Of a stretch of DNA of 64,000 nt, positions 11,201 through 23,673 are shown one piece after another. Source of the DNA: Hyphochytrium catenoides (taxonomy: Eukaryota; Sar; Hyphochytriomycetes; Hyphochytriales; Hyphochytriaceae); the NCBI GenBank assembly GCA_900088475.1, contig FLMG01000355.1, forward strand, positions 259,048 to 323,047, read 5' to 3'. Position 1 is the first letter of the stretch; each line of letters opens with the position of its first letter. The notes below the pieces were generated by a model. The model was not told where the DNA came from. It saw only the letters and a program-made list of their open reading frames with translations, and ran no database searches. A program made the position numbers and the translations under genes.

Positions 11201-13521
11201 TACGAGGCTTTGGACGTATTAGCGAGGAGGCCTGGGAAGTAACGAGAGAAAAGGAGGAGAAGAAAGGGATCAAGGTACTTAAGACACTATCGTGGAGGGA
11301 AGTTTATGTCAGGTTCCCGATGCCTGACTCCCCTTGCGTCTGATCAGCTTAAGGCCAAGCAGCTCAGGGGAACCTCAAGAGGCTCTCCTTCTCCCAGTCC
11401 GCCATCTGTGTCTCCCCCAAAAGATGGAAGAGAGAAAGAGAAGATAGCAGTAGTAAGCATAGGGATTGACGCAGCCACCAAGGCAGGCCATCAGAAGCCA
11501 AAACAGAGGTCAAGCGATAACAGAAGCGTTGCTCCAGTCAATCCCCCCAAGAGTCAGCAAAAGAGATCTCGTCCAGTATTTGGGAGAGCGGCTTGGAAGG
11601 TAGGAAACGTAAAAGGATTGGCTGAGACGAGTGTGACCGCCAATGGCAAGCACCACACCAACCATTGTCTGTAAAGGAATTGCCAGTGGTTATTCACTAA
11701 ATAATGCGTCCGCCCTGCACCCACTGCCATCTAGGGTAAACAGTTCGTTGCTGTTGGTAAGGAGATCAATGATGCTGAAGCAGAGAGGAACATGGTCAGA
11801 AACTTATGTATTTGGTCCCCTGAGCAACCACAGGTGAGGGAACCGTCGTACTGGATTTGCTCCGCCAAGCACATCTATCTCTGCGGTTCTTTCAATGGAG
11901 TGCGGTGCCCTTGTCGTCCATGAGGCTGAGCAAAACCCGCTGCTCATAACATCTTTATGAAGGATCCTTCAAGGAGACCCCATCTTTTCTCTTCACCTGC
12001 TGTATAAGTGCCTTACACAGTTCTATTTACTGTCGCTGCAGAAGCAGAGGGTGGAGCAAGCCGCGTCTGTCTCCTGCTCGAACATAATAGAAACGGAAGC
12101 TGCTAGGCCAATGGCAACTGAAGATGTCACAAGTCCTAACTTCTCAGCAAGTCAGGAGATACCAAAGATTGTTCAGCACCACAAGCTTGACACCTTGGCA
12201 CCAACCACTGAGGAGAGAGAGGAGCAGGTGATCGATCTACCCAATCCTCCCTCAAAGACCTCACCTGTTCCTTCACCCGACCCCAGATGGGGAGAAGGAC
12301 GGAGAATGAGCTTCCAGGTGGTTGATCTGAGAGGAGAGCAAGGCGCAAACCCCGATATCGTAAGCCCAGGTATCCCAATGAAGCGCTGCCTTTATTTTTC
12401 AAGCCTCACCACACATCGCTGTCATTGCGTTGGATCTGGAGTTCATCTCGCCCACCATAGTTGCAGGAAGAGATAGGGCTGCTCAAGCTTTCTGCCTTCG
12501 TACAATATCACCTAACAGAACAATTCTCAGCGCCGAGTCCGTCCCCTCCGCCTCCGATACGGCGATACTGGCAAGTCCATGAGCTTCATGTACCAACATT
12601 CAACAAAGTGCCTACCGTTGCGAAGGAGACAACAGGTGATTCTTCACCTTCAGCTATCGATGGAAGCGAAGAAATAGAAGTACAAGCTCTTGAAGTTCCA
12701 ACCGAAGAAGAAGAGGAAGTCAGCGAAGGAGAGGCCGAGCAGCTTGCCAAATGCAAAGTAGTAGAGGACGACGACGATATCAAGGTGCGCAACACCGTTC
12801 GACATCCTCCTACCAGCGGCTACGTACTGAGCGATGAAGGCTACTAACGTACTCCTATTTCGCCTGCAGGAGCGTGAGCATGACCTTGAGATCGAGCTAG
12901 ATATCCTTGACACAGTTGGCCGAAACACCTTTCCTATTCTGTTTCTCGTATAGTATGCCTTCTCCCGAATTCAAGAACTCTCAGTTCCTCCTTCCCGATA
13001 CGACTGTATTATACTCCTTTCGCTCTCGTCGTCACCAATAGCCTCAGTTCGGGTTGCCGCTGTCATCCTTAATTCCCGCAAACAGAAGTCTATCATCAGA
13101 TGTCAAGATCTTAAGCAATCTTTGGAGAGAGAAGCGGTTGAGGTCACGTCTCAATCTGGGGCCGGCGACGTCGAGCCCCATGTGGTAGGCGATCAGCATC
13201 TCCATATTGGCCGTTTAGCAGATCGCATCTCAGCCCTCAAATGTGAGTGCATCGAGGCTCTCGGGGATGCGGCCTTTAACGCTGCCTATAGCTACCTAAA
13301 GGTAAGACGCAGGGCTGACTACTTCATATCGCAAGAATCAACGATTTGTCCCTCAGAGGCTCCAGGATGAAGACACCTTCCAGTTGCCAACAGATCTGGA
13401 AGAGTTACAGGACGATGACGAGGTCACTTCTACGCTGGCAGGTATTCTGGGGAAGGAGAAGCTCTCGTATTGGAATTTGATTGACCAGTTAATCTTCATG
13501 GAAGAAGCCCACGATGACTGA
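8201..13521 (+). CDS. NIMA-related protein kinase (NEK1/5-like), multi-exon
   Basis: Resolved exons: 8201-8251, 8337-8419, 8725-8929, 9009-9128, 9397-9477, 9703-9858, 10151-10185, 10296-10385, 10550-10670, 10787-10912 and 10973-11020, then less certain exons, then 13086-13301 and 13357-13521 (TGA). The ATG at 8201 begins MENYEMVKALGKGSYGKV, typical of NEK kinases. The kinase domain spans about residues 4-258: Gly loop GKGSYG, ATP lysine K33 (VCIK), HRDLKTKN with D130, a D148-L-G in place of DFG, CIGTPYYMSPE, and SDLWSLGC. A Glu/Arg-rich coiled-coil tail follows. The two last exons carry the NEK C-terminal pattern (EALGDAAFNAAYSYLK, then NLIDQLIFMEEAHDD). NEK1/5 kinases act at centrosomes and cilia. 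The exons between 11020 and 13086 (open stretches around 11306-11600 and 12051-12850) are probably included but were not fully resolved. Confidence 0.9.
8632..8645. repeat. Short (TA)n tract in a NEK intron
   Basis: A run of seven TA repeats in the second intron of the NEK kinase gene. It is non-coding and may be polymorphic. Confidence 0.8.
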
Positions 13522-14603
13522 TACCTGGACAACTACAAGCGGATCTGCGTAAGCCAAACACGGCTCTGGCGTCATAGAATCAGGGTGAAGGGTCATTAAT
13601 AAGGGAGGTCCAGCTCAGGTGTCATCACAACGTCCACTTCCTAGCAGATGCTACATCTTCTCCGTGGTGCACTTTTGAGACTATGGCACTACCTTTGAGG
13701 CTATAGAGCTCCTATGCAGCGCTCCTTATTCCATACCGCATCAGCTTGCGAGCCCGCAAACTTCACTTCTGGGCCCTGGTTGAGGGCAATCAAGACGAAG
13801 TCCGAGCCACGAAGTAAATTCTCCTCTGAGAGATCCCGCAGATGCTTCAGAAAACTCTTCAAGCTTGCCGGTTTCTGATTCACTCATTAGGGAGTAGTAA
13901 TAAGAGTTCCAGGCACTCCGAGCAGTATAGGCTAAACCCTAGCTGGATAAATAATATGCCAGACTTGACGGTTAAGGGATTCGAAATTCGCAGTTTCCCA
14001 CCACTCCAAGCTTCAACCAACCAGCGCGAAACAGATTCCTTACGAGATACAGACGCAAATCCGAAAAAGACTAACGTACATTAGCTTTAGGTGCGTCACT
14101 GAGAACAAACAGATGCACATAGAGGCAATGTATGCTAACATCCTCAGAAGAACCAGAAAGGCAGAGAGACAGAGCGCGACAGAAAGACGACGGTTTGATC
14201 ACAGTGCATCAAGAAACTAGAGACAAACAAGGCCCGTTGAGAGCCAGAGCAGAGAGAGAGGTTGATGGAATAAGGAGAAGGGCTGCTAGGAGCACGGAGG
14301 CAGAGCCATTGATCGATCTATAAAGGCCTTCACAGATCAGAAGGGACGAGGAGACGGGCTCTCTTATTATTTACTCACTAATTTCAGTTCCATCTCTTTC
14401 TCGATTGCTTGGGAGGGCGATTCGGACTCTGTCAGTTTCCGGAAAAGATTTTCAGAGCTTTGCCCGATCTATTGGCTGTACAGGATTTGTCGGAGCTCTG
14501 AAATGCATTGACTACGCTGAGGCGTGTTTCTAAGGCTTCGACGCTGTTTTGTCGTCGCTGAGTAGTCGCACTGGGAAAGGAACACGAAACGCGAGGCGGA
14601 ACA
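13522..14603. other. Intergenic region
   Basis: About 1.1 kb between the NEK gene and the SSX2IP-like gene, both on the + strand. It should hold the NEK 3' end and the SSX2IP-like promoter. Open frames are below 85 codons and lack features. A mild GA-rich patch occurs near 14150-14180. Confidence 0.5.
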
Positions 14604-17461
14604 ATGGAGTCAGTGCCTGCACACTGTGAAGTTCGCCGCGGAGGGATAGCATTGGACTTTGGACCCCCGTTTACTAAAGGTCAGCTTATCAGCGTATTAT
14701 TTGACCTTATCGCCTCCATCATCCTTGCAGTCCCTAATATAGTCTCACGTTCAGATGATGGACCCATGGCCGCTGGTAAGGACGAAGCCGATGTCATTTT
14801 TCGAGGCATAGGAAGCAATGGGACTTTGCCGCGTATTCCAATCGAAGACCTAGCAACAGCTAGCAGTATCGAGGAGACCACTCGCTTCCTTAATAATACC
14901 ATGGAAAACTTGGGCATGACGGAGCAGCTCCCATTGGGGCTCTCTACTGCAGTAACTCAAAAGGATGTTTTGAACTGCATCTACCGACTCCTCCAACACC
15001 GTCAGAAAGATCTAAAGCAGATAGAGGTATATTACCTAGTAACCTAGGTCACCTTCGACCGGAAGAGCCGTTTGATTCATAGTCCTTTTCCAGGAAGTAA
15101 ATTCCCAATGCCAGCGACTAGAGCTTGAATTGAAGCGTGTGCAAGATCATAAAGCACATCTACTGCAAGACCTCCACCACAAGGACCAGGTTTGTAGAAC
15201 TTGGCCTTGAATAGCTTCTGAAAAGACCATCGAATTAACCCCGACATTGCAGTCCATGATCGAAATCGAAAACCGTATGCAAACAAAGGTATCTGCCCTA
15301 AAGGAGGAGCTCAAGCAGGCTAAGAGCGAGCAGAAACGTCTGGAGAAGGAGTGCATCAAGTAAGGAATCTTGAGGGCATTCCGGAAAGGCGAGATTGCTG
15401 GTAGAATTCTTATATGACCACTGATCTAACTCTAATCTGTGCCTGGGTTCTCCACCATTGCACCCTAAAATGCCGGGATATAGGTTAAGACACGTAGATA
15501 CAGCCTACAAGGCCACTTTGCGAAAGAAGGAGGGCGAGTACGAGAAACTGAAGAAGCGGTTTAATGATAACATTAACAAGACAACTCATGATAGAAAGAG
15601 GGTAGGTATCGGAGCCGATAGAGGACCCTTTGTATCTTCCTTTTTGGAGAGCGACTATTTCATTTTAAACATTCTCTCATTATACACAGGTGATTCAACT
15701 CTCTTCAAAAGTAGTCTCTGCACAAGGCTTAGCACCAAAAGTCTCGGGAGCTGATCAAGCTGACAAAGAGCTCACGCGCTCTGTAAGATTTCTTTTTGCC
15801 AAGAGTCATCCCATAGCCTTATCTTTGACCAACTTGTTAGGTCATAGCTGCTTACGAGACGAAGGAGTATGAGCTGGTCTCAGAAAATGCCGAGCTGCGA
15901 ACCCTGCTATCCTCTTTAAAAGATGAGTTGAAGAAACTCACTGAGCAGTACAATCAGGCCGTGAAATGGATAAAGACAAGGTGCTCCGACTGTCCCCTCC
16001 TTTCATCAAAAGAAGTACGTCAAGTAACCTCTTTGGTAACCTCTTTGGTACACAGAAATATAACACAATCCAAAATTGGGGAGAAAGAGTCAAAAAATGA
16101 GACTGAGACTGAACAGTCGCCGTCAGAACTCGTTCAGCCCACACTTCCGGATGAGATATTTAACCTTCCGGTGGAGCTCATGCGCGCAAAAGTGGAGAAG
16201 ACTCTGAGGAACAAGATGGCGGAGCTTCAACAGCAGGTGAAGCAAAGCACTATCCTCTTACCACCAAACAAGGATATGCTGACGATTGGTGTGTAGATAG
16301 GGGTCTTAGGACTGAAGGAGTCTACAGCTCACAACAACGGCCATATAGAGGAAGAAGAAGGAAACCAGGCACCAGCAGATATTTTGAGAATCAACCGACA
16401 ACTCCAGGAGAATCTCCAGCATGCATATGATATTATCAGGGAACAGGACAACCTCCTCCAAGTGTCACTCGCCAAGAAGCTTGAGACAGGGTAGGTTGTC
16501 AATATAGCGCTTGGTTAGGGCAAGGCAAAATAATGATGTTAAGAAGGCCCAGCAGATGTATTGGTGCGAGGCGTGAAGAGATTGAGGATTATCTGAAAGA
16601 GGTGAGGCGAGGACGAAATGACATGAGGGGACCGGGCTTTGTGGGCTCAGCGAAGTTGATGGTGACTCTGTTCCGGGTGGACTTAAGAGAGACAATGAAG
16701 AAAAAGGATACCTTCTTGTACACTTGCAAGAGCAGCTAGAAAATCTAAACTAATTCGCGACTTGAAGCATTCAAGAAGCCTGCGGACCCAGCATGTCCAC
16801 TGACAGGCTGAATATGTCAGAGATGGAAGATCTTGCCGAAGATTTGAAGCAAGAGAGAAAGGACTTGGAAGAGGTCGACTCCTTCGCAGTCCACCTGTCG
16901 AGTCGCTGACTAACCTCTGATGCGTTGTAGAGGATGAAGAACTTTGAAAGAGAGAGAGAGCTATTTTTTGAGAGGGCAGCAAAGCTGGACTCAGACTTCA
17001 TCGATCTTGAGGTAGGTTGAGATTTTTCTTCTTGGCGGTGCTGGGTTCATTAATGCTTGTTGCGTTAGGTGAAAAAGAGCGTGCTCTTCTCTGATGAGAA
17101 GGAGAATTTACCTGAGTTTAGCCCTTGGAAGGGCCGAAAGGGCGAGGCCCAACAAACTACGCCGTTGGCCTTTAAGCGGCAGCATACGCCGTTCAAGCTC
17201 CCCGTTCCAGGTTTTCATTAGAAACTTTTTCTATCTCTGGCCATGTTTTTCTCTGCCTGCGCTAGCGATTTATGCCTTAGTTCGCACTTTGTTGATTTAT
17301 CCTTGCTTGCAGCAACCCCTATTACAGCGAAGCTTCTTGCAAACATAGGGATAACTGACATCCAGGTTCAGCCCAACTTTATGAGGTGCGTTCAACTATT
17401 AACCTTTCTCATCCGGTCCGCGCACGTCGGCTAATCTTCTCCTTTGAATAGCCCCATGTAG
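14604..17461 (+). CDS. SSX2IP: SSX2IP/ADIP (afadin- and alpha-actinin-binding) family coiled-coil protein
   Basis: Resolved exons: 14604-15026, 15094-15189, 15253-15359, 15484-15601, 15690-15782, 15841-16236 and 16297-16490. Further exons lie about 16770-16875, 16931-17011, 17070-17210 and 17313-17392, with a last few codons ending at TAG 17459-17461. Family marks appear in the right order. About residues 100-140 show the GL-x(4)-QKDVLNCIYRLLQHR pattern after an ENLGM-type segment. Then come long coiled coils, the conserved EGEYEKLKKRFND motif (EREYNKLKERL in vertebrates), and EYELVSENAELRTLL. Next are IFNLPVELMR-x(2)-VEKTLRNKM and IIREQDNLLQ. Human SSX2IP works at centriolar satellites and basal bodies, and yeast Msd1 anchors microtubules at spindle poles. 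A basal-body role is inferred from the family. The intron at 16237-16296 is only 60 nt. Confidence 0.78.
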
Positions 17462-17689
17462 AGGTTCATACTACCGCCACGCGGATCTACCAACGACCTT
17501 AGCGTCTTTATGTCTGCCTAGATGGACCCCTAGCTTCATTTCACGTGTAAAAATATCAGAAGCACCTGGCTGGCAACATTCATACTATACAAGATGATGC
17601 TAGTGAGTTAAGAGGTCTTCTTTAACGAAAATCTGATGACGATTTGATGAGTGACCTAACAGTGACAGTAGGGGGAGAAGTTTTCTTGT

Positions 17690-20207
17690 CTAGCTTCCTC
17701 CGTCCTCCTCGTAGCTCTCGCCCTCGTCGTAATAAACAGGGTCTGCTCTTCTGCTTGAATTGGAAGGGCTTGACGGTCCAAGGATCGGAAACTTTCGGAG
17801 GAAGTCACCGGTCCTCTGTAGGACCTCAGCTGTTTCGTCAACCTATCGAGCAGATAGAGACATGAGCAAAAGGAAATGGCCATTGGTGCTTGGGAGGTCC
17901 ATGGAAATAAAAGAGAACTAGGATTCACGGTCATTGGAAGAGCTTTATCAAGTGCTAACCTGTGTCTGGAGGCGCAGCTTGCTGAATGATCCAACCCATC
18001 GTTTCTTTGAGGGAGACCAGCGCTCTCTTTCCTCGTTCATCCTGGCTGTGTCGTCTCTGAGCTCTTTGAAGGCTTCAAGGGCAACATGAACCGCCTCTCG
18101 CTTCTCTTCCGCCACTGCGATAGATTCGCGCAGCTCGTGAACATCCCTGTCAAACACCCGTGATCGCTCTTCAAAGTCCTGCACAGTACTACGGGGGAGA
18201 CATCAATACCGCCGCCAACTAGTCCCACGACAGGTGTTGCTCAAGCTGCAGTTAGTCATATCTTACCTCGGTTGATGGCGAAGAATGCCACTTCGTACGC
18301 GATCCGCTCCTGAGACTAGAACGTCTAGGTCATCATCTCCATGGAGCTTGACAAACTTGATAAGGTTTCGACCATTGCGTGCCACCAAAGACAAACGTGA
18401 CTGAGGGAGATGAAAGAGGAAAAGGTAAGTCATTATGTCGTCTTAGGTATGGCGTGTGACGGCTAAGGCTGAAAAACGTGCGGAGAGCTGGCACTTTGAG
18501 GGCACGGAATTGCAGACCAGCAAGACCACACGTGGCGTTTAGACGGCAAAGGTGGGACACCTAGGAGGAAGACTATAGAAAGTGGATACTAAGCTCTATC
18601 CTCCCATAGCACTTGCCGTTATAAAGGCCGACTTAAGCTTCAAGCTCTCTTTCTTTTTCAGAGCCTTCATCTCCTCAGCCGTCAGATACTTTCTGCCGTC
18701 TATGGAGGGCTGAGGTTTGCCCTTTTCGTGCTGGAACTTGGCCAGAACTTGGTCCAACAGCGAGCCATTGAGGTAGATAGGAGGATATTCCTTATGACAA
18801 ACAGCGGTCGGTTTGAAGTTTTGGAAAAGAGAGTAGACAACAGGCAAGCGAGGCGAGAGTGGCGGTTGGGAGCGCAAAGGCTAGAGGTAAGAGAGAGCCC
18901 AAACGGAGGCTGCCTAAAGTAACTATTCAGAGGCTAGAACATCAAAAAGCAACGATCGAATCGCCTGAGGAGAAGTAAGAAAAGATAAGGAGAGAGGGAA
19001 GCAGCGCCTACAATGCCTAATGTTGCGTTGAAGGTTATGATGGAGATTTTCTTGAAGTTTCTTCCTTTTACTGGTGGCTCCTCGAAGATATCAATGTCAA
19101 CCTGCTGCTTTACTCTGTCGGGAGCCAGAAAAAAAGAAGACAAAGGAGTATCCTAATCAGTAGAGCCGGCCAATAGAGGGAGGATAAGACGTCTCGTCAT
19201 GAGTGAATAAAGAAGTGATGCTACAGAGATGTAGGAGAACTAAGAAGAACACAAGAAGATGGGGGTCAGAGCGAGAGTAACAAAGCGTCTGGGCTTGCTA
19301 GGAGAGACTGTAAGCCTGAACCTACGGCGGTAAAAGAGAGCAAGGATGCGGGACTAAAGGAGAGTAGGCAATAAGAAAGAAGATTCAGGCAATGAAGAAA
19401 AAACGGTCTGACCTCCAGAAGAACTTGGAACCATGATAGAGTAGATGAGCCTGAGGGGAGAGATCCTCGACTTCGACCTCTGACTTGTCATCCTCTTCTT
19501 CTTCTTCGTGACTCTGTACGTCAACATCCTTCGGAGTGGGCGATTGCCATGTCTCTTGCACTGACAAAGAATTCAGAGTGACTACGTGCCTTGCCGAATG
19601 ATGAGTGCTACGACAGGTTGTTGAAAAAGCAAGGAGCCCGAGGAATAATATCGCCCAAGGAACAGAAGGACCGTGTGGCATACCTGGTGGCTCTTGTGCT
19701 GATGTCGCAATCTCTACGTCGTCCTCTTCCCGATGTGCTTCTCTCTGAAAGCCTCCAGTTCTGAAGTACGACTGAGGCGGTCTCCGAGCCTTGTCTTTTT
19801 CTGGGCTGGACTCGGCCACATATGTCTTCTTTGGGCTCCTTGCGGTCTTGGCTGCTTATAAATGAGATATGGGATGCAGTGGAGGAGCAGTGTAAGGCGA
19901 GGCAGTGCATAAAAGAAATTTTCCAAAGGCGACAGAGAAAGGCAGGAGGACATCTGGCTCTGGATGGGTGACGGTAAAGGTAGCCCAGAAAGACAGAGCG
20001 CATACGAGGATACAAGTTCCAGGACGAAATCCAGACACAGCAGAATTAACCACCTTGATCACTTGCAGCGCTTGAAGCCCTGACAGCCTTCGTCCCTACA
20101 GAAAGTGCGGATGTGGTCAGCGCTGCTAGCCTAGCAACTTGAGGGTAAGACGAGCTTACCTTGTTGGGGAGTGCCTGGCGCGGCACCTCTTTTTGGAGAT
20201 GGTGGGC
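17690..20207 (-). CDS. Unknown multi-exon coiled-coil protein (5' end unresolved)
   Basis: Reconstructed from phase-compatible exons on the minus strand, 5' to 3': 20160-20207, 20054-20095, 19684-19854, 19413-19581, 19012-19114, 18613-18790, (gap), 18267-18400, 17960-18188, 17690-17842. The gene ends at TAG 17692-17690. The N-terminal half is Pro/Ser/Lys-rich then acidic (an EEEEEDD run). The middle looks folded: LLYHGSKFFWRVKQQVDIDIF, then YPPIYLNGSLLDQVLAKF, then LTAEEMKALKKKE. Later, LVARNGRNLIKFVKL precedes a coiled coil (about 75 residues) ending in RWSPSKKRWVG, and the tail is VYYDEGESYEEDGGS. I do not recognise the family. The joint between 18613 and 18400 does not match in phase, so a small exon is probably missing there. 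The start codon, possibly near 20370, is not proven. It is convergent with the SSX2IP-like gene, with 228 bp between stop codons. Confidence 0.65.
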
Positions 20208-22751
20208 CTGCGGGAACAAACATTAACCACAAGAGAGTTGAAAGGCCGGAGACGGAGTTGATGAGGGAATGTTATGAGAAGGAGTGGAAACCGGACACGA
20301 AGGAGTCCTACGTCCTCTTCGCTTTAATACCTCTGGCGCTGTTTCCATTCCTCTTATCGGCGCGTAAGTCCATCATAACAGCCCAATCAGTCGCCGGAGC
20401 AAAGCAGTCAAGAGTCTTGCTGGAGAGAGAGGCAAGTGCAGCTGCCCCTTGACTCTTATTGACGTAACTCCGATGCTAGAGCTCCTCTTCTTCACTCAGT
20501 CCGACCTTCTCCTTGTTCTGAGTGCTCAACTCAGCTCAGCTGGTCCCATTCTCTCTCGCTTCTGGGCGTCAATGGGCCTCATAGCTTGCGAGCGAAGGAG
20601 CCGTTATTATGAATGTTGTTGATGGCCGTCTTGGGCACTGGGCACTCTTCTGTATGGGATGTTTATCATGTGATGTGACCTTTGGCTCCTTCAGATAGTA
20701 TTCTTCACAGGGTCAAATATGCTTTTGTGACAAAGTAAGGTTGTGAAGAGGAGGCAAGGGCAGCCTACTGCAAAAAACAATGTTAATTGACAAGGCTTTA
20801 TTTGCTTTGATGTAGAAACGAAGTGAAATTGACAATTTGACTATTCTCCAACGAAGAAGAAGCTGCCACAGATTATCATAGGCGGCCAAAGGCACGACAA
20901 ACCTTCATCAGAACACGAATTGCATCACGTGGCGGGCCGTAGAAAGAGGACCCATCGACGAGCCCTGCACTTACATTCCTGCGGAGAAGGCAACAATAAG
21001 GAGCAGGCTCTGTCACAGCAGGCTAGTCTCTCCGTCCCAATAAGGAGAGGGACTGCAGCAGCTGACTCCCACAAGCAGAAACGGCACTGGCTAGCCACAG
21101 TAGTATCATCATCATTCTTCTTCTATCTCCCTCACCAGTAATGGCAGCCCGCACAAGCCACGCGGCATAAATATTTCCAGCGCTACTAGTGTAGCACGAC
21201 TTACTGAGCTGCAGGGGAAGATAAAAAAGAGAACAACTCTGATGTGAGATTGTCCACAGCTCACGGGCCAACAACAACTGTTATTCGCTTACTAGTGCGT
21301 GGCTCACAGTAGCAGAAGCGGCGCCCGATTGACTCGAAGAAAGAGTAAACTTAGATAGAACATTACTCTCTGCCGGGTTCAGTAATGGCAACAAAAAAAA
21401 CTACATGCTCATTAGAAAGATGAAGGCCAAGCCACCGTTGTCCATCATTATTGTTGCTCGCAACGGAACTGCTTTATCACTCATCAAGCATCAGGGCGAA
21501 ATCAAATGAACAATGACTAGTGATAAAAAACCGCCTCGCACCCGCACCAACCACCAAGCACACACGCTGCTGACCAAGGTGAAGTCCTGTTGATCTTCTC
21601 TCTTTCTTATATGTAGCCTAACCAAGCCGTATTTTATTATAGGGAACAACAAGATGAGCGAGGTAGTAACATAAGAACCAGTGCCGCCATGCTTTTCTTC
21701 GATGATGAGTAATAGTAGATGCCAAATAAAGTAGGAGGAGGGTCTGATCTCTGCATGCAGTTAGCACTAACTGAACAACTCATCATTATTTTGAAGGTCG
21801 CACTACTATCATAGAGTTCGTTAACCTATCGGGTGGGCGGCGGGGGTACTTTTTCGAGGACGGCGCCGGCGGCGGCGATCGAGTTACACTAACAGACACC
21901 ACGATATTCAAAAAATGGATTCTTTCGACGACCATACCGGACGTTGCGACTCCTTCACCATGGCGCTGCTCCTTATATACAGACAACTCTCAACAAGTAA
22001 CATGGGAGATAAATCCCTCAGCAAGCAGCAGGTCGTCGTAATGGACATACTTCTCCTCTTCTGTCGCGGCGTAGAAGAAGAAAAGGCTACTTATTATTAT
22101 CCTCGTGGGTCAATCAAACAATGATGAAGACGACGATCTTATTACGCATGGTGGAGAGAAACAAGTTAGCGACGACAGTGCACATACAATGATAAATAGT
22201 GGAAGGTGCTGAAGGAGTTAGGATTGTCCTTGGTTGAGGGGTGAGTTAGCCGCAGTAGTCGTGTGGTATCTGCAGCAGCAGCATATTATCCCGCTGGCTG
22301 TTGTTCTTGGCGGTGACCCACCAGCAGAGTCACCGTCCTTCCTCCTAGTACTACGCTGCTGTCATCTACTACTACTAGGAATCGCTTTGTCCTTCTTTCG
22401 CAATGACAGTAGTCTAGTCTTCCGCAAAGATAGTGATCTGAGGAGCCCTAGAACTAATATCCTCATTAATGATCCTTATTAGAAGAGCCTCAGACCGATC
22501 ATCGTCATCATTTCTCTGACCAAAAGAGTGTCTCATGATGATTGTGAGGAGCAGGTGTGTAGTAGTGGTGTGACGCTGTTCGTTCACTGGCTGTGTGTAC
22601 TCCGCACTAAAGAGTTTGTAGTGGCCTTCCTTCTCATCAGTCTGTAACGCCCAACAGAGGGTTCCTCCCTCCTGCCAGCCCTCCTCCTTCCCCTGGCATC
22701 CTCTCTCTCTCGCTCGCTCGCTGTCTCTCTCTCTTCTCTTTCTCTCTCTCT

Positions 22752-22786
<35 letters not shown>

Positions 22787-23673
22787 TTCTCTCTCTCTCT
22801 CTCTCTCTTATCCCTCAGTCCTTGAGGAGTGTCTTCCGTCGTTGATGATTTGTTCTGAACGGGCCCACCACTTCTTAGTTGTATGTCCTCCTGCTCACTT
22901 CCATGTCCTTGATGGCCTACGTTGATGGGTCCCAACGATCTAGGGTCGGGAGACATATCAGGGCATTCAATGATCCTACCATAGCCGAAGCAGCAGCACC
23001 AGAAAGAACGTACGAAAGTGACAAAACCTCTGCTCTTCATTCTATCCTACTACTACGGCTCTCTCTTCCTCCTCCCTCCTTCTCTCCCCTTCTTCTTCCT
23101 CACTCTCATCGAGCAGTCTTCCTTCTGGACTCTCTTCGTGCTTCGGGGATCTCCTACTTATTTGAGGGCACACAAGTCATTGATGCTGAGTTCCCCTCTC
23201 CTTCCTTCCGCAATAGGAAGCAGCGGCTGATCAGCAGTGCTTTATTATCAGAGATCAGCTCCTTCAAGGTCGTCGATAGGGCAGCAGAAGACTGTTGGCA
23301 GACGGTCAAAAAAGGAGCCGAACGATGCCGATAGTAGATTCTTCTTCCCAGGGTGGCTAACTACCCTCATCTCGTGCACTGCATCTTCGTGCCCGCACTT
23401 CCTCCGTCGGCTGGAGGATACGCTTTGTGTTCTGTCGCTGCATCCGAGGAGCCTTCCTCCTCTCTCTCGTCCGCTCTCGCAGGGCTACTCTATAGAGAGG
23501 ATGAGGCTAACCAGCCAGGATTGTTTTGGTTGCGAAGCTCTTACTATATAGAAAGATGCGGAATGCAACCCCCGAGATGCCGCTCTTCCCTCTTTCTCTC
23601 ACTTCTTCCTCCTTCCTCCTCCTTTTCTTTTATTCACCCATAGTTGTGCTTCTTCTGTTGACCTTTTAGTACA
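20208..23673. other. Gene-poor region
   Basis: About 3.5 kb in which I could not support a gene. It probably contains the 5' exon(s) of the minus-strand unknown gene, rich in trinucleotide runs such as ATC, CAG and TTC. It also has the CT microsatellite at about 22700-22810. The open frame at 22879-23334 (+) has no recognisable domain. The sequence just before 23674 is the pyrimidine-rich leader of the next gene. Confidence 0.5.
22700..22810. repeat. Composite (CT)n microsatellite
   Basis: About 110 bp of CT dinucleotides interspersed with CGCT and TTCT units. The complementary frame gives an Arg/Glu/Lys repeat peptide that I do not regard as real. Confidence 0.9.

Noticed and set aside
20171-20452. 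Plus-strand frame of about 93 codons with one hydrophobic segment
   Set aside because: It begins with GTG, lacks an upstream ATG, and overlaps in antisense an exon (20160-20207) that fits the minus-strand unknown gene in phase. It could still be a small TM protein, but evidence is weaker.
22414-23040. Minus-strand frame of 208 codons
   Set aside because: Its central third is the CT microsatellite read as Arg/Glu/Lys. The flanks have no recognisable sequence.
22879-23334. Plus-strand frame of 151 codons before the EF-hand gene
   Set aside because: The start context is poor, no domain is visible and the composition is like the surrounding non-coding sequence. It may be leader or intron.
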